From positions 1-55,968 of the IMG/VR virus record IMGVR_UViG_3300044846_003320: a stretch of DNA of 55,968 nt; one strand, 5' to 3'. This document shows positions 1 to 8,050 of the stretch, one piece after another. The first letter of the stretch is position 1; every line of letters starts with the position of its first letter. A program made the position numbers and the translations under genes. The stretch is from a virus. The notes under the pieces were generated by a model, which was not told where the DNA came from, searched no databases, and saw only the letters and a program-made list of their open reading frames with translations.

Positions 1-156
1 ATAATAAAAAAATCTAAAGAAAAAGATGGTTTACATTTTTTACCTTTTAATAAAGAATTAAATACACACATTATTGATCCGGATAAGATTTATTCCGGAG
101 ATGTTTTATTTTTTATGACCGACCACACAAGTAGTATGGGTAAAATGGGGTCTTAA
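1..156 (+). CDS. 3' end of an unidentified gene (truncated by window edge)
   Basis: The first reading frame is open from base 1 to a TAA at 154-156, giving 51 residues of the C-terminus of a protein whose start lies outside the window. The text looks protein-like (FLPFNKEL, SGDVLFFMTDH) but matches no family that I recognise. The stop overlaps by a few bases the 3' end of the convergent small gene at 153-335. Strand and frame are reasonably supported; function is unknown. Confidence 0.6.
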   Translation: MIKKSKEKDGLHFLPFNKELNTHIIDPDKIYSGDVLFFMTDHTSSMGKMGS

Positions 157-335
157 ATATTTTTTTTATTGCCCACACATTGAAACTCTGGATTATCTGT
201 CCAGAGTTTTTTGTTTGTACCGGTAATTAACATGTGACAATTATGTTTCTTTCCCCATTTTTTAGAATGGTTAACTATTGAGTCATTGTTTTTGTTTCTA
301 ACAATCCAAGGACATTCTTTACAACATTTCTCCAT
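153..335 (-). CDS. Small cysteine-rich (CxxCPW) protein
   Basis: A 60-residue protein. It opens with MEKCCKECPW and carries a later H-C pair (KKHNCHM) and a last Cys near the C-terminus (FQCVGN). The CxxCP...CH spacing suggests a small zinc-binding module, as in several short phage proteins, but I cannot assign a family with certainty. It lies 10 bases downstream of the 346-636 gene on the same strand, so the two are probably cotranscribed from the promoter at 660-691. Confidence 0.65.
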   Translation of the reverse strand: MEKCCKECPWIVRNKNNDSIVNHSKKWGKKHNCHMLITGTNKKLWTDNPEFQCVGNKKNI

Positions 336-345
336 CAGATTTTTT

Positions 346-636
346 TTAATCTACAACACCATTACTATAGAACATATTAAACTTAGTACTTTCATCTAAA
401 GATTTGTACCAATTTATATATTCAGTGTGTAATGTTTCATCTTCAAATTCACAATGACTTCCGTTACAATATCTTAGACTATTATTCTCCTTATCAAACC
501 TTTTGAATATCTCTTCTTTATCCCCTTCCCAAGTTTCTATATTAGTAATAACAGACTTTGTATCTAAATATCTAAAACCCGTCTCTGTTACAACGGTTTC
601 ATTTTTTGGTGACCAACGTTCAATTTTTACTACCAT
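346..636 (-). CDS. Conserved-looking hypothetical protein, 96 aa
   Basis: An ATG at 636 opens a 96-residue soluble, mixed-charge protein with several aromatic residues (ERWSPKNETVV, YINWYKSLDES). There is no signal peptide or membrane segment. It is first in a two-gene minus-strand unit, followed by the CxxCPW protein. A Bacteroidota-type promoter (TTTG-N20-TAAATTTG) lies just upstream at 660-691, which supports the start. Function not recognised. Confidence 0.65.
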   Translation of the reverse strand: MVVKIERWSPKNETVVTETGFRYLDTKSVITNIETWEGDKEEIFKRFDKENNSLRYCNGSHCEFEDETLHTEYINWYKSLDESTKFNMFYSNGVVD

Positions 637-659
637 ATATTTTAACTATTTTGATATTA

Positions 660-691
660 CAAATTTACAAAAAATATATTAATTATACAAA
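660..691 (-). promoter_or_regulatory. Bacteroidota-type promoter, TTTG-N20-TAAATTTG
   Basis: On the minus strand TTTG (691-688) is followed after exactly 20 bases by TAAATTTG (667-660). This fits the Bacteroidota -33/-7 consensus TTTG/TAnnTTTG. It lies 23 bases before the ATG at 636 and would drive 346-636 and 153-335. Confidence 0.6.
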
Positions 692-718
692 TGATAATTA
701 CTTTTTTGTGGGTTACGT

Positions 719-726
719 ATATTTAT
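719..726 (+). promoter_or_regulatory. Putative late promoter element ATATTTAT
   Basis: ATATTTAT followed by an AT-rich stretch and then the ATG at 747 (20 bases between). It is one member of the recurrent element found upstream of virion-type genes in this window. Confidence 0.5.
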
Positions 727-746
727 ATTATAAAAAGGGTATTATT

Positions 747-2030
747 ATGAAACGGAATTTAACTGAAGAAATATATAGAATGAGAAAACTAATGGGTTAT
801 GACTCTAAATCGGATAGAGAAAACATTACATCATTAGATAGATTAACAGAAGAAAAGATAGTCAAAAAATATTTTCTTAATGAACAAACGGAGGAATATG
901 AAAAAGTAACACAGTTCAACGCAGGAATTAGAAACGCAAAAGATATTCAACGACAATTCGGAAATAATATTTTTTATAAGTCTTTAGGCGAACCACAACC
1001 ATTAAAGGTTGACCCACCTAAAGTTGAGGCATTATATAAGGATAATATGGTTACTATTGACGGCGCCACAAATTCCGAACAATTAAAGGAACAGTTAGAC
1101 ATAGTTATTCAGAATTTACTCGATACCTCAGGGTTTGACGCTAAAAATGTGGTAATGTCTATTCAAGGCGCTGCAAATGATAAAGCACCTACTGAGACTG
1201 GTCCTGGTGGGATAAAATTGGATCACCCAGACTCACGACCATTTGGTGGTATAGATATCACTAAAAGTGAGAATTATGATGCAGGAAACCAATACTTAGC
1301 GGAGAAGAGAGCTGAGTCAGTTGCCAAATATATTCAAGAAAAGATTCCGGGTATTACAATCAAAACAAGTGGTAAAGTAATGCCAGGAAAAACTGAGGAA
1401 GAGAAATTCATCCTCTTAAACGCAAAATATAAAGATGAAGCTCAATATCCTATAGAACAGGGTAAACCAAAAATAGAGTTTATTAATAATTTAGAAGTTA
1501 AATTGGCTAAAGACTTTGGTGTAGAGGGTGGTAGTATAACGCAAGACCCTACTCAAACATATTATCAAGGGAATAGAACAATTAAATTAACACCCGCCGG
1601 TGGTACAGAACCAATAGTACTTAGTTACTTTTGGGATGGCAGTACGGGTCAGAATCCTATTTCTGCCGGAGGTGTTCAAGGTGGTGTTGGTGGTGCTGAA
1701 TTTAGACAAGGAGCATGGACAGACAACCCAACTGGGGCTTTTGAGACACAGGCTTTTAAAAACGTTAGTAGTAATGCCCACAGTAAAATTGTGACAGCTT
1801 TAACCACAAGTGGATATTTAAATAACCGTCAGGAAGGTGAAGATATTTTAACAATAATTATGGATGGTACAAAATTATCAGACGTTAGTGAAATTAACGA
1901 TTTTGAGACATTCATTAGTAAGTTGGGTGTTGGCAATTCAAACTTCGATAGAGACTTAGCGGTTGATAATGGTGCATTTATGATCAATTATATAACCAAA
2001 ATAGTAAGTGGTGGTAAGAAAAAGTCATAA
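747..2030 (+). CDS. Putative virion protein with OmpA-like domain
   Basis: 427 residues from the ATG at 747. A longer in-frame start at 606 would overlap the divergent gene and place the promoter element inside the coding region, so it was rejected. The N-terminus has a tag-like segment (LTEEIYRMRKLMGY) and then FLNEQ, a possible (L)xE processing site. The middle resembles an OmpA C-terminal fold: MSIQGAAND, then an asparagine-rich stretch with LAEKRAESVAKYIQ (compare LSxxRAxxVxxYL), then SGKVMPG. OmpA-like domains bind peptidoglycan; a virion role is inferred from the tag and the ATATTTAT element. The gene at 2770 has the same arrangement. A shared hairpin separates it from the convergent CAP gene. 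Confidence 0.7.
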   Translation: MKRNLTEEIYRMRKLMGYDSKSDRENITSLDRLTEEKIVKKYFLNEQTEEYEKVTQFNAGIRNAKDIQRQFGNNIFYKSLGEPQPLKVDPPKVEALYKDNMVTIDGATNSEQLKEQLDIVIQNLLDTSGFDAKNVVMSIQGAANDKAPTETGPGGIKLDHPDSRPFGGIDITKSENYDAGNQYLAEKRAESVAKYIQEKIPGITIKTSGKVMPGKTEEEKFILLNAKYKDEAQYPIEQGKPKIEFINNLEVKLAKDFGVEGGSITQDPTQTYYQGNRTIKLTPAGGTEPIVLSYFWDGSTGQNPISAGGVQGGVGGAEFRQGAWTDNPTGAFETQAFKNVSSNAHSKIVTALTTSGYLNNRQEGEDILTIIMDGTKLSDVSEINDFETFISKLGVGNSNFDRDLAVDNGAFMINYITKIVSGGKKKS

Positions 2031-2036
2031 AAAAAA

Positions 2037-2060
2037 GGGGTTATTTAACCCCTTTTTCTA
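2037..2060. terminator. Bidirectional terminator hairpin
   Basis: GGGGTTA-TT-TAACCCC (2037-2052) is flanked by A-run and T-run sequence between two convergent genes. It can terminate the plus-strand gene ending at 2030. Its left arm lies just beyond the 3' end of the minus-strand gene ending at 2041. Confidence 0.8.
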
Positions 2061-2649
2061 TTTTATATTCATCAGTATATTTACCCACGATAACTGTTAT
2101 GTACATTCCAGATGATATCGGATTTTCTCTATAGTCGTGTAAGAAATCAATCACAACATAAATACAATCCCAATTAGAGTTCGTTAAATCATTCCAATGA
2201 TCTGTTGAATTACTAAAAAGTTTAATAAAATGATCACTACATGAATTGAATGTTGCTGGATTATATGCCTGTGATATACTAATAACCCCAGTACCAATGT
2301 CTTCACTCAAATCTTCAATTTTAGTTCTATCAAGTAATCTTAATCTAGATATATGTGAAGGGTATTCTACCATACCTTCTACATCATCATCTTCCCAATG
2401 AGTTAATTTACCCAATTTTCTCATATAAAGGGCGTGGTGATCACCCGCCGGTGCCAATAAAGTATCAAACGCCAATGGTTTTTTACCCAACTTAACTCTT
2501 TCTTTATTCAATTTTTCAATGAATAATTGTTCACAATAAGAAGAAGACTTCTCACTTAAGTCTGGGATATAGTCAGTTGGTTTCTGAGAAATTCCATTGA
2601 TAGACAAAAGAAGTGTAAGTGTTGCGATAATTAAATTTAAAGATTTCAT
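2041..2649 (-). CDS. Secreted CAP/SCP-domain protein
   Basis: 202 residues with a clear signal peptide: MKSL, then a hydrophobic run LIIATLTLLLSI, then the small-residue region NGIS. The rest fits the CAP (SCP/PR-1) superfamily: ExLNKERxKLGKKPLAFDxLLxxAGDHHALYM, then KLTHW, a SEDIG segment, SDHWNDL, and a C-terminal YITVIVGK strand. CAP proteins are extracytoplasmic and often bind lipid or act on cell walls; in a phage it could modify the infected cell surface or aid release, which is inference. Its TTTG-N20-TATATTCG promoter differs from the late element of its neighbours, so it may be expressed earlier. Confidence 0.75.
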   Translation of the reverse strand: MKSLNLIIATLTLLLSINGISQKPTDYIPDLSEKSSSYCEQLFIEKLNKERVKLGKKPLAFDTLLAPAGDHHALYMRKLGKLTHWEDDDVEGMVEYPSHISRLRLLDRTKIEDLSEDIGTGVISISQAYNPATFNSCSDHFIKLFSNSTDHWNDLTNSNWDCIYVVIDFLHDYRENPISSGMYITVIVGKYTDEYKIEKGVK

Positions 2650-2671
2650 AATTTATTTAGTTTTATTAATA

Positions 2672-2703
2672 CGAATATAAGACAAAAAAATTAAACTGCC
2701 AAA
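2672..2703 (-). promoter_or_regulatory. Bacteroidota-type promoter variant, TTTGGCAG-N16-TATATTCG
   Basis: On the minus strand TTTG (2703-2700) is followed by 20 bases (beginning GCAG) and then TATATTCG (2679-2672), a one-base variant of TAnnTTTG. It lies 22 bases upstream of the CAP gene start. The same TTTGGCAGTTTAA block recurs at 12157-12175. Confidence 0.55.
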
Positions 2704-2743
2704 TTTTTTTACAAAAAAATAATTTTTTTTCTATCATATAATC

Positions 2744-2751
2744 ATATTTAT
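2744..2751 (+). promoter_or_regulatory. Putative late promoter element ATATTTAT
   Basis: ATATTTAT followed by ATAAATAAA, 18 bases before the ATG at 2770. Confidence 0.5.
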
Positions 2752-2769
2752 ATAAATAAAGTGTTAAAC

Positions 2770-4050
2770 ATGAAGAATAAAATACAATCATTAAACGAAC
2801 AGAGAGAAAGGATGAAGACACTCTATGAGTTTAATTTTAATTACGATAAAAAGTTATTGAATGAGGATGAAAATGAGAGAGAAACTTTTAAGTTTAAAGA
2901 AACCTTTCCCGATAATTTAGCGTACCCTATAAAACCAGGGGTTACATTCAATACGATAAACGATATAAAATTAAATGAGTTAACGCCTGAGTTTTATGAC
3001 TTCATAACTAAACTTAATCTATCAATTAGTAAAGGGGCTAAAATAGACAACGTTCAAATACAAAGTGGTGCATCATCTGAGGGTGCCACCAATCAAATAC
3101 CGACAGGATATTCACAAGAGTTAGTCAATAAATCTTATTATGATAATGGTAAGGTTACTTATGATAATAAAGTTATTGCCTTAAATAGAGGAAAGGCAAT
3201 TAAAGGATTAATCGAAAAATTCGTAACACCACTTAAAGGTAAAATAAGTGACCCTAACCCTAATCTAAACGAAAAAGAAGTTAGAGTTACCATACCATCT
3301 GGTGTTTTATTTAACTTTAAAGAAAACCCTAAATTCAGTAGAGAATATAGAACACCTACTAAACAGTTTAGTGACGCTTCCGTAATAAAAGTTAATAAAT
3401 GTGAGACACCGATTAAGGCGTCTGGTAGTGCAGGTATTCTACCTAATTATTTGGCAGATAGAATTGTCATTGATTTTGATGTGAATTACGCAGGTGAAAT
3501 AATATTCAAGGGAGACTCATATGTTATACCTGACAGATTTGTCATTAAAAGAAATAAGTTAGGTGGTAAAGAAGATTTAATCAAAGATAGTGGTTACATT
3601 ACTTCTTTATCTTCAGGTGATCCAGACTTTACATCTTTATCTAAACAAGTAAAAACAATTACCGGAATGGATTTACAAGGTGGAGTAAACGGTTTTACTC
3701 ACACAATAAACAAAGAATCTGGTTACAATTATTTTATTGATATCTACGCACCGTTTGGTGGGACTTATTGGACGGCAAATTTGGAATGTTCTACGCAACC
3801 AGAACTAAAGACCCCCACACCTAAAAGTGAATTCAAAGATGGTGAGGGTCAAATATACTATGTTGATTTAAAGACTGGTAAACATTCAGATAAAAAAGAA
3901 GGTAATTTTCAAGAACTATCTCATGAAGGAGATTTCAAAAACGGTAAATTTTTTAGTGGTAGAAAATACGTTTATGATAATGATGGTATCTTAGAAAAGA
4001 TAGAAGTATGGGAAAATGGTAAATTCGCTAGATTAGGGACAATAGAATAA
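2770..4050 (+). CDS. Putative virion protein with OmpA-like domain (second copy)
   Basis: 426 residues from the ATG at 2770; the GTG at 2761 is an alternative. The N-terminus has a tag-like segment (SLNEQRERMKTLYEF) that parallels the 747-2030 product (LTEEIYRMRKLMGY), then LLNEDE, a possible (L)xE cleavage point. A central segment (VQIQSGASSEGAT, later VIALNRGKAIKGLIEKF) resembles the OmpA-like fold. The last ~80 residues look like MORN-type repeats (GDFKNGKFFSGRKYVYDNDG, VWENGKF), often found as short beta-hairpins. A virion structural role is inferred from the tag, the promoter element and the similarity to the preceding plus-strand gene. Confidence 0.65.
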   Translation: MKNKIQSLNEQRERMKTLYEFNFNYDKKLLNEDENERETFKFKETFPDNLAYPIKPGVTFNTINDIKLNELTPEFYDFITKLNLSISKGAKIDNVQIQSGASSEGATNQIPTGYSQELVNKSYYDNGKVTYDNKVIALNRGKAIKGLIEKFVTPLKGKISDPNPNLNEKEVRVTIPSGVLFNFKENPKFSREYRTPTKQFSDASVIKVNKCETPIKASGSAGILPNYLADRIVIDFDVNYAGEIIFKGDSYVIPDRFVIKRNKLGGKEDLIKDSGYITSLSSGDPDFTSLSKQVKTITGMDLQGGVNGFTHTINKESGYNYFIDIYAPFGGTYWTANLECSTQPELKTPTPKSEFKDGEGQIYYVDLKTGKHSDKKEGNFQELSHEGDFKNGKFFSGRKYVYDNDGILEKIEVWENGKFARLGTIE

Positions 4051-4197
4051 ATATAGGGAAACCTGATCCTCACCAATAAGACTAAAATGATTATTAAATT
4101 TTTCATAGTTATTTAATTTTTTATAACAAATATAAAAAAATATTTCATATGGCAAAAAAAAATCCCACAAAAATGAGATTTTTTTTAAATAGTCAAT

Positions 4198-4205
4198 ATA
4201 TTTAT
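4198..4205 (+). promoter_or_regulatory. Putative late promoter element ATATTTAT
   Basis: ATATTTAT followed by ATATAATAAAATAAA. The nearest ATG (4224) opens a 15-codon mini-ORF and the tagged gene starts at 4283. Confidence 0.45.
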
Positions 4206-4223
4206 ATATAATAAAATAAAGTT

Positions 4224-4271
4224 ATGGAGTACGAAGATGATTATGAATGGTATCCTGATCAAGGAATTTAA
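4224..4271 (+). CDS. Possible 15-residue leader ORF
   Basis: ATG-TAA frame encoding MEYEDDYEWYPDQGI, lying between a late-type promoter element and the tagged gene at 4283. It is the first ATG downstream of the element at the usual distance. It may be a short leader peptide or simply chance; nothing else supports it. Confidence 0.25.
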   Translation: MEYEDDYEWYPDQGI

Positions 4272-4282
4272 AAAAATATATT

Positions 4283-4723
4283 ATGAAAATTAAAAAGAAC
4301 GGAGAAATAATAAATCTAAGTGAATCAGATTTAAATAGAATTATAGAACATACTAAAAGATTAGACGAAGGACTAGGTAGAAGAATTATGTCTGGCTTTA
4401 AGGGTATTGGGGGTATGTTTAAAGGCACAGGATACGACTACACCAAATACGCTTACCAATTAAGTGGTGCAATAAACGAATTAAATGAGGAATTAGTAGA
4501 GACTAAGAAAGAGTTACAGAAGATAGTTGACAAATCTAATAGGTCTAAGATGACAAATGTTTCCTTCGATAGACTGAGTACACATATTGCAGATGCAATG
4601 GACGCTTATCAAATGGTTATCGATACAAATGAAATTATTATAGAAGATTTAGATGCTTCAGTTTCAAGTGAAAGGGGGGGTGATAGACCCTCTAATAACC
4701 CCGGAAACCAATTTACACAATAA
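4283..4723 (+). CDS. N-terminally tagged helical protein, 146 aa
   Basis: The N-terminus carries a clear copy of the shared tag (IINLSESDLNRIIEHTKRL), then DEGLG, a plausible (L)xE processing point. The rest is predicted alpha-helical with heptad-like spacing (LNEELVETKKELQKIVDKS) and ends in a glycine/asparagine-rich tail. Unknown family. The tag and the promoter element suggest a virion or internal-head protein, by inference. Its 3' end overlaps the convergent 4713-4985 gene by 11 bases. Confidence 0.7.
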   Translation: MKIKKNGEIINLSESDLNRIIEHTKRLDEGLGRRIMSGFKGIGGMFKGTGYDYTKYAYQLSGAINELNEELVETKKELQKIVDKSNRSKMTNVSFDRLSTHIADAMDAYQMVIDTNEIIIEDLDASVSSERGGDRPSNNPGNQFTQ

Positions 4724-4985
4724 TCTCATAATAAAAGTATAAATCATTACCGTCGATACCTACGTATAGTTGCGTGTGTTTTTTTTTGTCTAACCTCTCT
4801 TTTGTTATTTCACTATCCTCCATTTTAAATCTAACTATTTCACCATTAATTCCTTTTATCTTATCCCATCTAATTTTACTATCATTAGGAACATAAGTAA
4901 TCGGACTTTTTTTTTCTTTAACTTCTACCCTTTTCTTAGGTGTGGTTTTTTCTAATGACTCAGATTTAACTTTTTTTCTACTCAT
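4713..4985 (-). CDS. Small basic hypothetical protein, 90 aa
   Basis: 90 residues. The first ~30 are rich in Lys, Arg and Glu (MSRKKVKSESLEKTTPKKR) and probably disordered. The remainder looks like a small beta-rich fold (GEIVRFKMEDSEITKERL, LYVGIDGNDLYFYYEIIV). No family recognised. The start is supported by a close promoter: TATATTTG ends 5 bases before the ATG with a TTG 20 bases further upstream, so the message would be nearly leaderless. Confidence 0.65.
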   Translation of the reverse strand: MSRKKVKSESLEKTTPKKRVEVKEKKSPITYVPNDSKIRWDKIKGINGEIVRFKMEDSEITKERLDKKKHTQLYVGIDGNDLYFYYEIIV

Positions 4986-4989
4986 AATA

Positions 4990-5020
4990 CAAATATATAT
5001 ACTTATTTAAAAAAAAACAA
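4990..5020 (-). promoter_or_regulatory. Bacteroidota-type promoter, TTG-N20-TATATTTG
   Basis: On the minus strand TTG (5020-5018) then 20 bases then TATATTTG (4997-4990). The ATG at 4985 follows after 4 bases, the same tight spacing as at 16980-16992. Confidence 0.5.
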
Positions 5021-5027
5021 TATTTAT
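5020..5027 (+). promoter_or_regulatory. Putative late promoter element ATATTTAT
   Basis: ATATTTAT followed by ATAAATAAA, 24 bases before the ATG at 5052. It overlaps back to back the promoter of the divergent gene. Confidence 0.45.
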
Positions 5028-5051
5028 ATAAATAAATGTGACTATTAAACA

Positions 5052-6527
5052 ATGGAACAACAAGAATTTTTAGAAAAACTATTTAATACTTTAATCAAAA
5101 ATCGTTTAAATTATAACCCCGTTACTAATATAGAAATTAATATATGTGACATTAACTCTCATATCGGAAAATGGAATGTAAATAAGGTACAACTTAAAAA
5201 GGACAGTTATCTGGGTACGGAGGTTAGAAAATGTTTAAGAAATTTATACGGTGTTACTGAAGATGAATCCGATACTTTGTGGGATATGATTAGAATCCAT
5301 TTAAAGAAATTAATATTTGTGGAAAATGCGTATGAGGTTTTATATGATGATTATGTACAATATGAATCTGATCCTTATCGTATAAACGGTTACAAATTGA
5401 AAGATCTTAATGATTTTATTGATTTTATGGGTGAGATTTGGTACGGAGATTTTAAAAGTGATGTATACGGTGATGAAAAAATTAATTTCTTAGATATGTT
5501 GGATAAGAGTGAGTACGAATACATCCAAAGTGAGTTATTCGACTTAATAGAGTCTTCTTGGGAACCAAATGATGAATATAGAAGTATTAATGAAGATATT
5601 GAAAGGTATGATGAGGAGGAGAAAGAGTTTAACCCCCTTAATGATGATTTAGCAACAAAAGTACAATACGAAAAAGTTTTTAAGGCATTCGATAGTAATC
5701 CCGATAAAATATTTGACTTATTAAAAGTTTTTGATTTTCAAAATAATGAACAAGGTGAAAAATATGAAAAAGAATATAATTTTATCTATAAGTATTTAAC
5801 AGAATATAATAATAGAACACCAAAATACATAAGAATAGTTTTCGATGCAGATGATTTATCAGGTATGTTTGTAGATGATAGGGATTATGACATACAAGAT
5901 ATGGTTAAAAACTATCTAAGTGGTGATTGGGATTATGATACTACTTGGGAATGTATGGATTTTGATTCTTGGTTGTTTGATAAAATAGATGAATCTAATA
6001 TTAAAACACTTAAAGAACATTATTTAAAAGATTTAGAAGGTGAAGAATCAGAAGAAGACTTTAAGGAGTTTGTTGAAAATGAGTTTGGTAGTGATATTGG
6101 TTGCGCCGCCAGTGACGCACAATACAGCGCAGATATAGATTACTTACATTCTGATTTTGAAAATGGTATTGAGGATTATTTAAGTGGTTTTGGTGGTAAA
6201 TTACAAAATAAAGTGAATAGTGATGGTAATCTTAATATGGGATTAGAATATGTCGCAGATTTAGAAATTGGAGAACTCACACAATCTCCTTTCTTTCAAG
6301 AGTCTCTTTTAGGTATTTTAGAAGATGATTATCCTGATAGTTTTTACGATATTTATAATAATATCATTGAATCAGAAAAGGAGGGTTACAGTTCAGAGTA
6401 TAATTATTTTTTACCTGAAGATAAAATTAGTATTAATACAGATAAACATTTTAGATATGGTGGTGCGGGAAATATAGAATGGAATTATTTTAATGAAATA
6501 TTATCAGACAAACTATCTTATTATTAA
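5052..6527 (+). CDS. Large acidic hypothetical protein, 491 aa
   Basis: A very acidic, aromatic-rich protein dominated by Asp, Glu and Tyr (for example DDRDYDIQDMVKNYL and WDYDTTWECMDFDSWLFD). There is no signal peptide, membrane segment or catalytic motif that I recognise. Its composition and the way it is built of short D/E/Y-rich helices resemble the 24569-25639 product; the two may be distant paralogues, but this is only an impression. Extreme acidity could suit a DNA mimic or an internal-head protein. The preceding ATATTTAT element suggests late expression. Confidence 0.7.
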   Translation: MEQQEFLEKLFNTLIKNRLNYNPVTNIEINICDINSHIGKWNVNKVQLKKDSYLGTEVRKCLRNLYGVTEDESDTLWDMIRIHLKKLIFVENAYEVLYDDYVQYESDPYRINGYKLKDLNDFIDFMGEIWYGDFKSDVYGDEKINFLDMLDKSEYEYIQSELFDLIESSWEPNDEYRSINEDIERYDEEEKEFNPLNDDLATKVQYEKVFKAFDSNPDKIFDLLKVFDFQNNEQGEKYEKEYNFIYKYLTEYNNRTPKYIRIVFDADDLSGMFVDDRDYDIQDMVKNYLSGDWDYDTTWECMDFDSWLFDKIDESNIKTLKEHYLKDLEGEESEEDFKEFVENEFGSDIGCAASDAQYSADIDYLHSDFENGIEDYLSGFGGKLQNKVNSDGNLNMGLEYVADLEIGELTQSPFFQESLLGILEDDYPDSFYDIYNNIIESEKEGYSSEYNYFLPEDKISINTDKHFRYGGAGNIEWNYFNEILSDKLSYY

Positions 6528-6538
6528 TAAAATTTTAT

Positions 6539-6546
6539 TATATTTG
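6539..6546 (+). promoter_or_regulatory. Possible Bacteroidota -7 element TATATTTG
   Basis: TATATTTG lies 32 bases before the ATG at 6579. No TTTG is seen at the expected upstream distance, so this is only a half match. Confidence 0.3.
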
Positions 6547-6578
6547 TATCATACGAGAACTAAAGTTAAAAAAATAAT

Positions 6579-7031
6579 ATGAATTCAAGACAAAAATTTA
6601 TATCCACATTAATAGACTTCCTGAATAAAAGGTATGGTAAAATGTCCAACCCAAATAAAGACTTTAATCTTTTTAGTAATGTATTGGGGTACGCAACGGA
6701 AAAGGTTAGACCAGAATTAGTTAATATATACGATATAGAGTATCGTTCTGACTTATATTATGAGATTATTAATAAATTTGTTAGGGATAACTATGGTGAC
6801 GGTAATAATGCATTACCTGGAGACAGAATACGTTTAATTAACATGCCTGATGATCCTAACCCAATAGAACCTAACACTACAGGTACTGTTACATCAATAG
6901 ATACAATTAATATGTTCGATGAAGATCTTTTAAACGTTGATTGGGATAACGGTAGAATTTTAAATTTGATTGTGGGTATTGATGAATTTGAGGTTATTGA
7001 TAAAGATGAACAAAATAATTTTAAACAATGA
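6579..7031 (+). CDS. DUF4314-domain protein
   Basis: 150 residues. The first ~75 residues are helical and unassigned. The C-terminal ~70 residues fit DUF4314, a small SH3-like barrel: PGDRIRLINMPDDPNPIEP, then TTGTVTSIDTI, then VDWDNGRILNLIVGIDEFEVI. The biochemical role of the domain is unknown; it is common in phage and plasmid proteins. The stop overlaps the next start (ATGA at 7028-7031), so the two genes are probably translationally coupled. Confidence 0.75.
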   Translation: MNSRQKFISTLIDFLNKRYGKMSNPNKDFNLFSNVLGYATEKVRPELVNIYDIEYRSDLYYEIINKFVRDNYGDGNNALPGDRIRLINMPDDPNPIEPNTTGTVTSIDTINMFDEDLLNVDWDNGRILNLIVGIDEFEVIDKDEQNNFKQ

Positions 7032-8050
7032 AAGATTTAATTAGGAAAATATTAAAAGAGGAGTTTACACACCCGAACCATCAAAAGTTTTTAGATGGTG
7101 TGGTTAATTCTTTATTAGAAACTATATATATTTCACCGTCAAATAACATGACTTCGTTTGGATCTGTTAGTGAGATGGAAGATATTGGTGTTTTTGATAT
7201 CGATCTCGAAAGAATAAGACATGAAGATAAATATATAAAACAATTAGGGTGGGACTATCATTATGATCCTGAAGACGTATATGATGAAGGATATTATTTC
7301 AGAATAAATAACCCAAAACAACAATATAATTCAGATGAATTTTATTATGAAATTGTTTATGATTGGTTAGATACTTTGGTGGAAAAGGGGGTATTGGATT
7401 ATAATGAAGATTTCGGAGATGCGGGTGAATGGGTTTTATTGGAAGATGATATTTTACTAAAAAGTAAATTGTTTATTTTTAATTGTACTGTATGGAGAAC
7501 GTTATTAAAAGATGGATATGAATTATTTGGGTGTGAGAGTTCCGCTAACCGAATCTCAATTATGGGAAAACTTAATAGTGTTTACGACATTGATGACTCT
7601 TTTTCTATGGATTATGTAGTAAACGAATTTTTCAGAAAATTACCATATAAGTTAAAAGATATGGGTATTAAAATGATTATACCTTCAGATAATGAAACAC
7701 TGAATGAAAGTATAGTTGGTGATTTTATTGAATTCGGAAAAAGGGAATTATCATTAGGTGATGGATTTAGAGTTAATTTAACTGATAATGGTGATGACAT
7801 TGAGACATTGGCGAATTATGATATGATAGATGGTGAGATTAATGTCCTAACAAGAGATAGGGCAACTCCAGATATAATTAGATCCATTGCACATGAAATG
7901 GTACATCATAAACAAAATGAAAGAGGTGATTTAAGAGGTAATCCTGATGAGGGTGAAGATGGGTCACCTTGGGAAGATGAGGCGAACGCAAAGGCGGGTG
8001 AGTTACTTAGGGTTTTTGGGAAACAATATCCTGAGATTTATGATATATAA
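7028..8050 (+). CDS. Tagged zinc metallopeptidase-like protein (HExxH)
   Basis: 340 residues. It opens with a short tag-like helix (MKDLIRKILKEEF). The C-terminal third carries a gluzincin-type active site: IAHEMVHHKQNERG supplies HExxH, and ~25 residues later WEDEANAKAGELL offers the third, glutamate ligand. This spacing is typical of SprT/IrrE-like peptidase domains. An ETLNES sequence just before the peptidase domain matches the (L)xE cleavage pattern seen in the capsid protein, so release of the enzyme domain by the prohead protease is conceivable. Coupled to the DUF4314 gene by an ATGA overlap. Peptidase fold likely; substrate unknown. Confidence 0.7.
   Translation: MKDLIRKILKEEFTHPNHQKFLDGVVNSLLETIYISPSNNMTSFGSVSEMEDIGVFDIDLERIRHEDKYIKQLGWDYHYDPEDVYDEGYYFRINNPKQQYNSDEFYYEIVYDWLDTLVEKGVLDYNEDFGDAGEWVLLEDDILLKSKLFIFNCTVWRTLLKDGYELFGCESSANRISIMGKLNSVYDIDDSFSMDYVVNEFFRKLPYKLKDMGIKMIIPSDNETLNESIVGDFIEFGKRELSLGDGFRVNLTDNGDDIETLANYDMIDGEINVLTRDRATPDIIRSIAHEMVHHKQNERGDLRGNPDEGEDGSPWEDEANAKAGELLRVFGKQYPEIYDI

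Noticed and set aside
606-746. Upstream extension of the 747 gene (start at 606)
   Set aside because: It would overlap the divergent gene at 346-636, include the promoter element and add a Tyr/Ile-rich stretch unlike the body of the protein.
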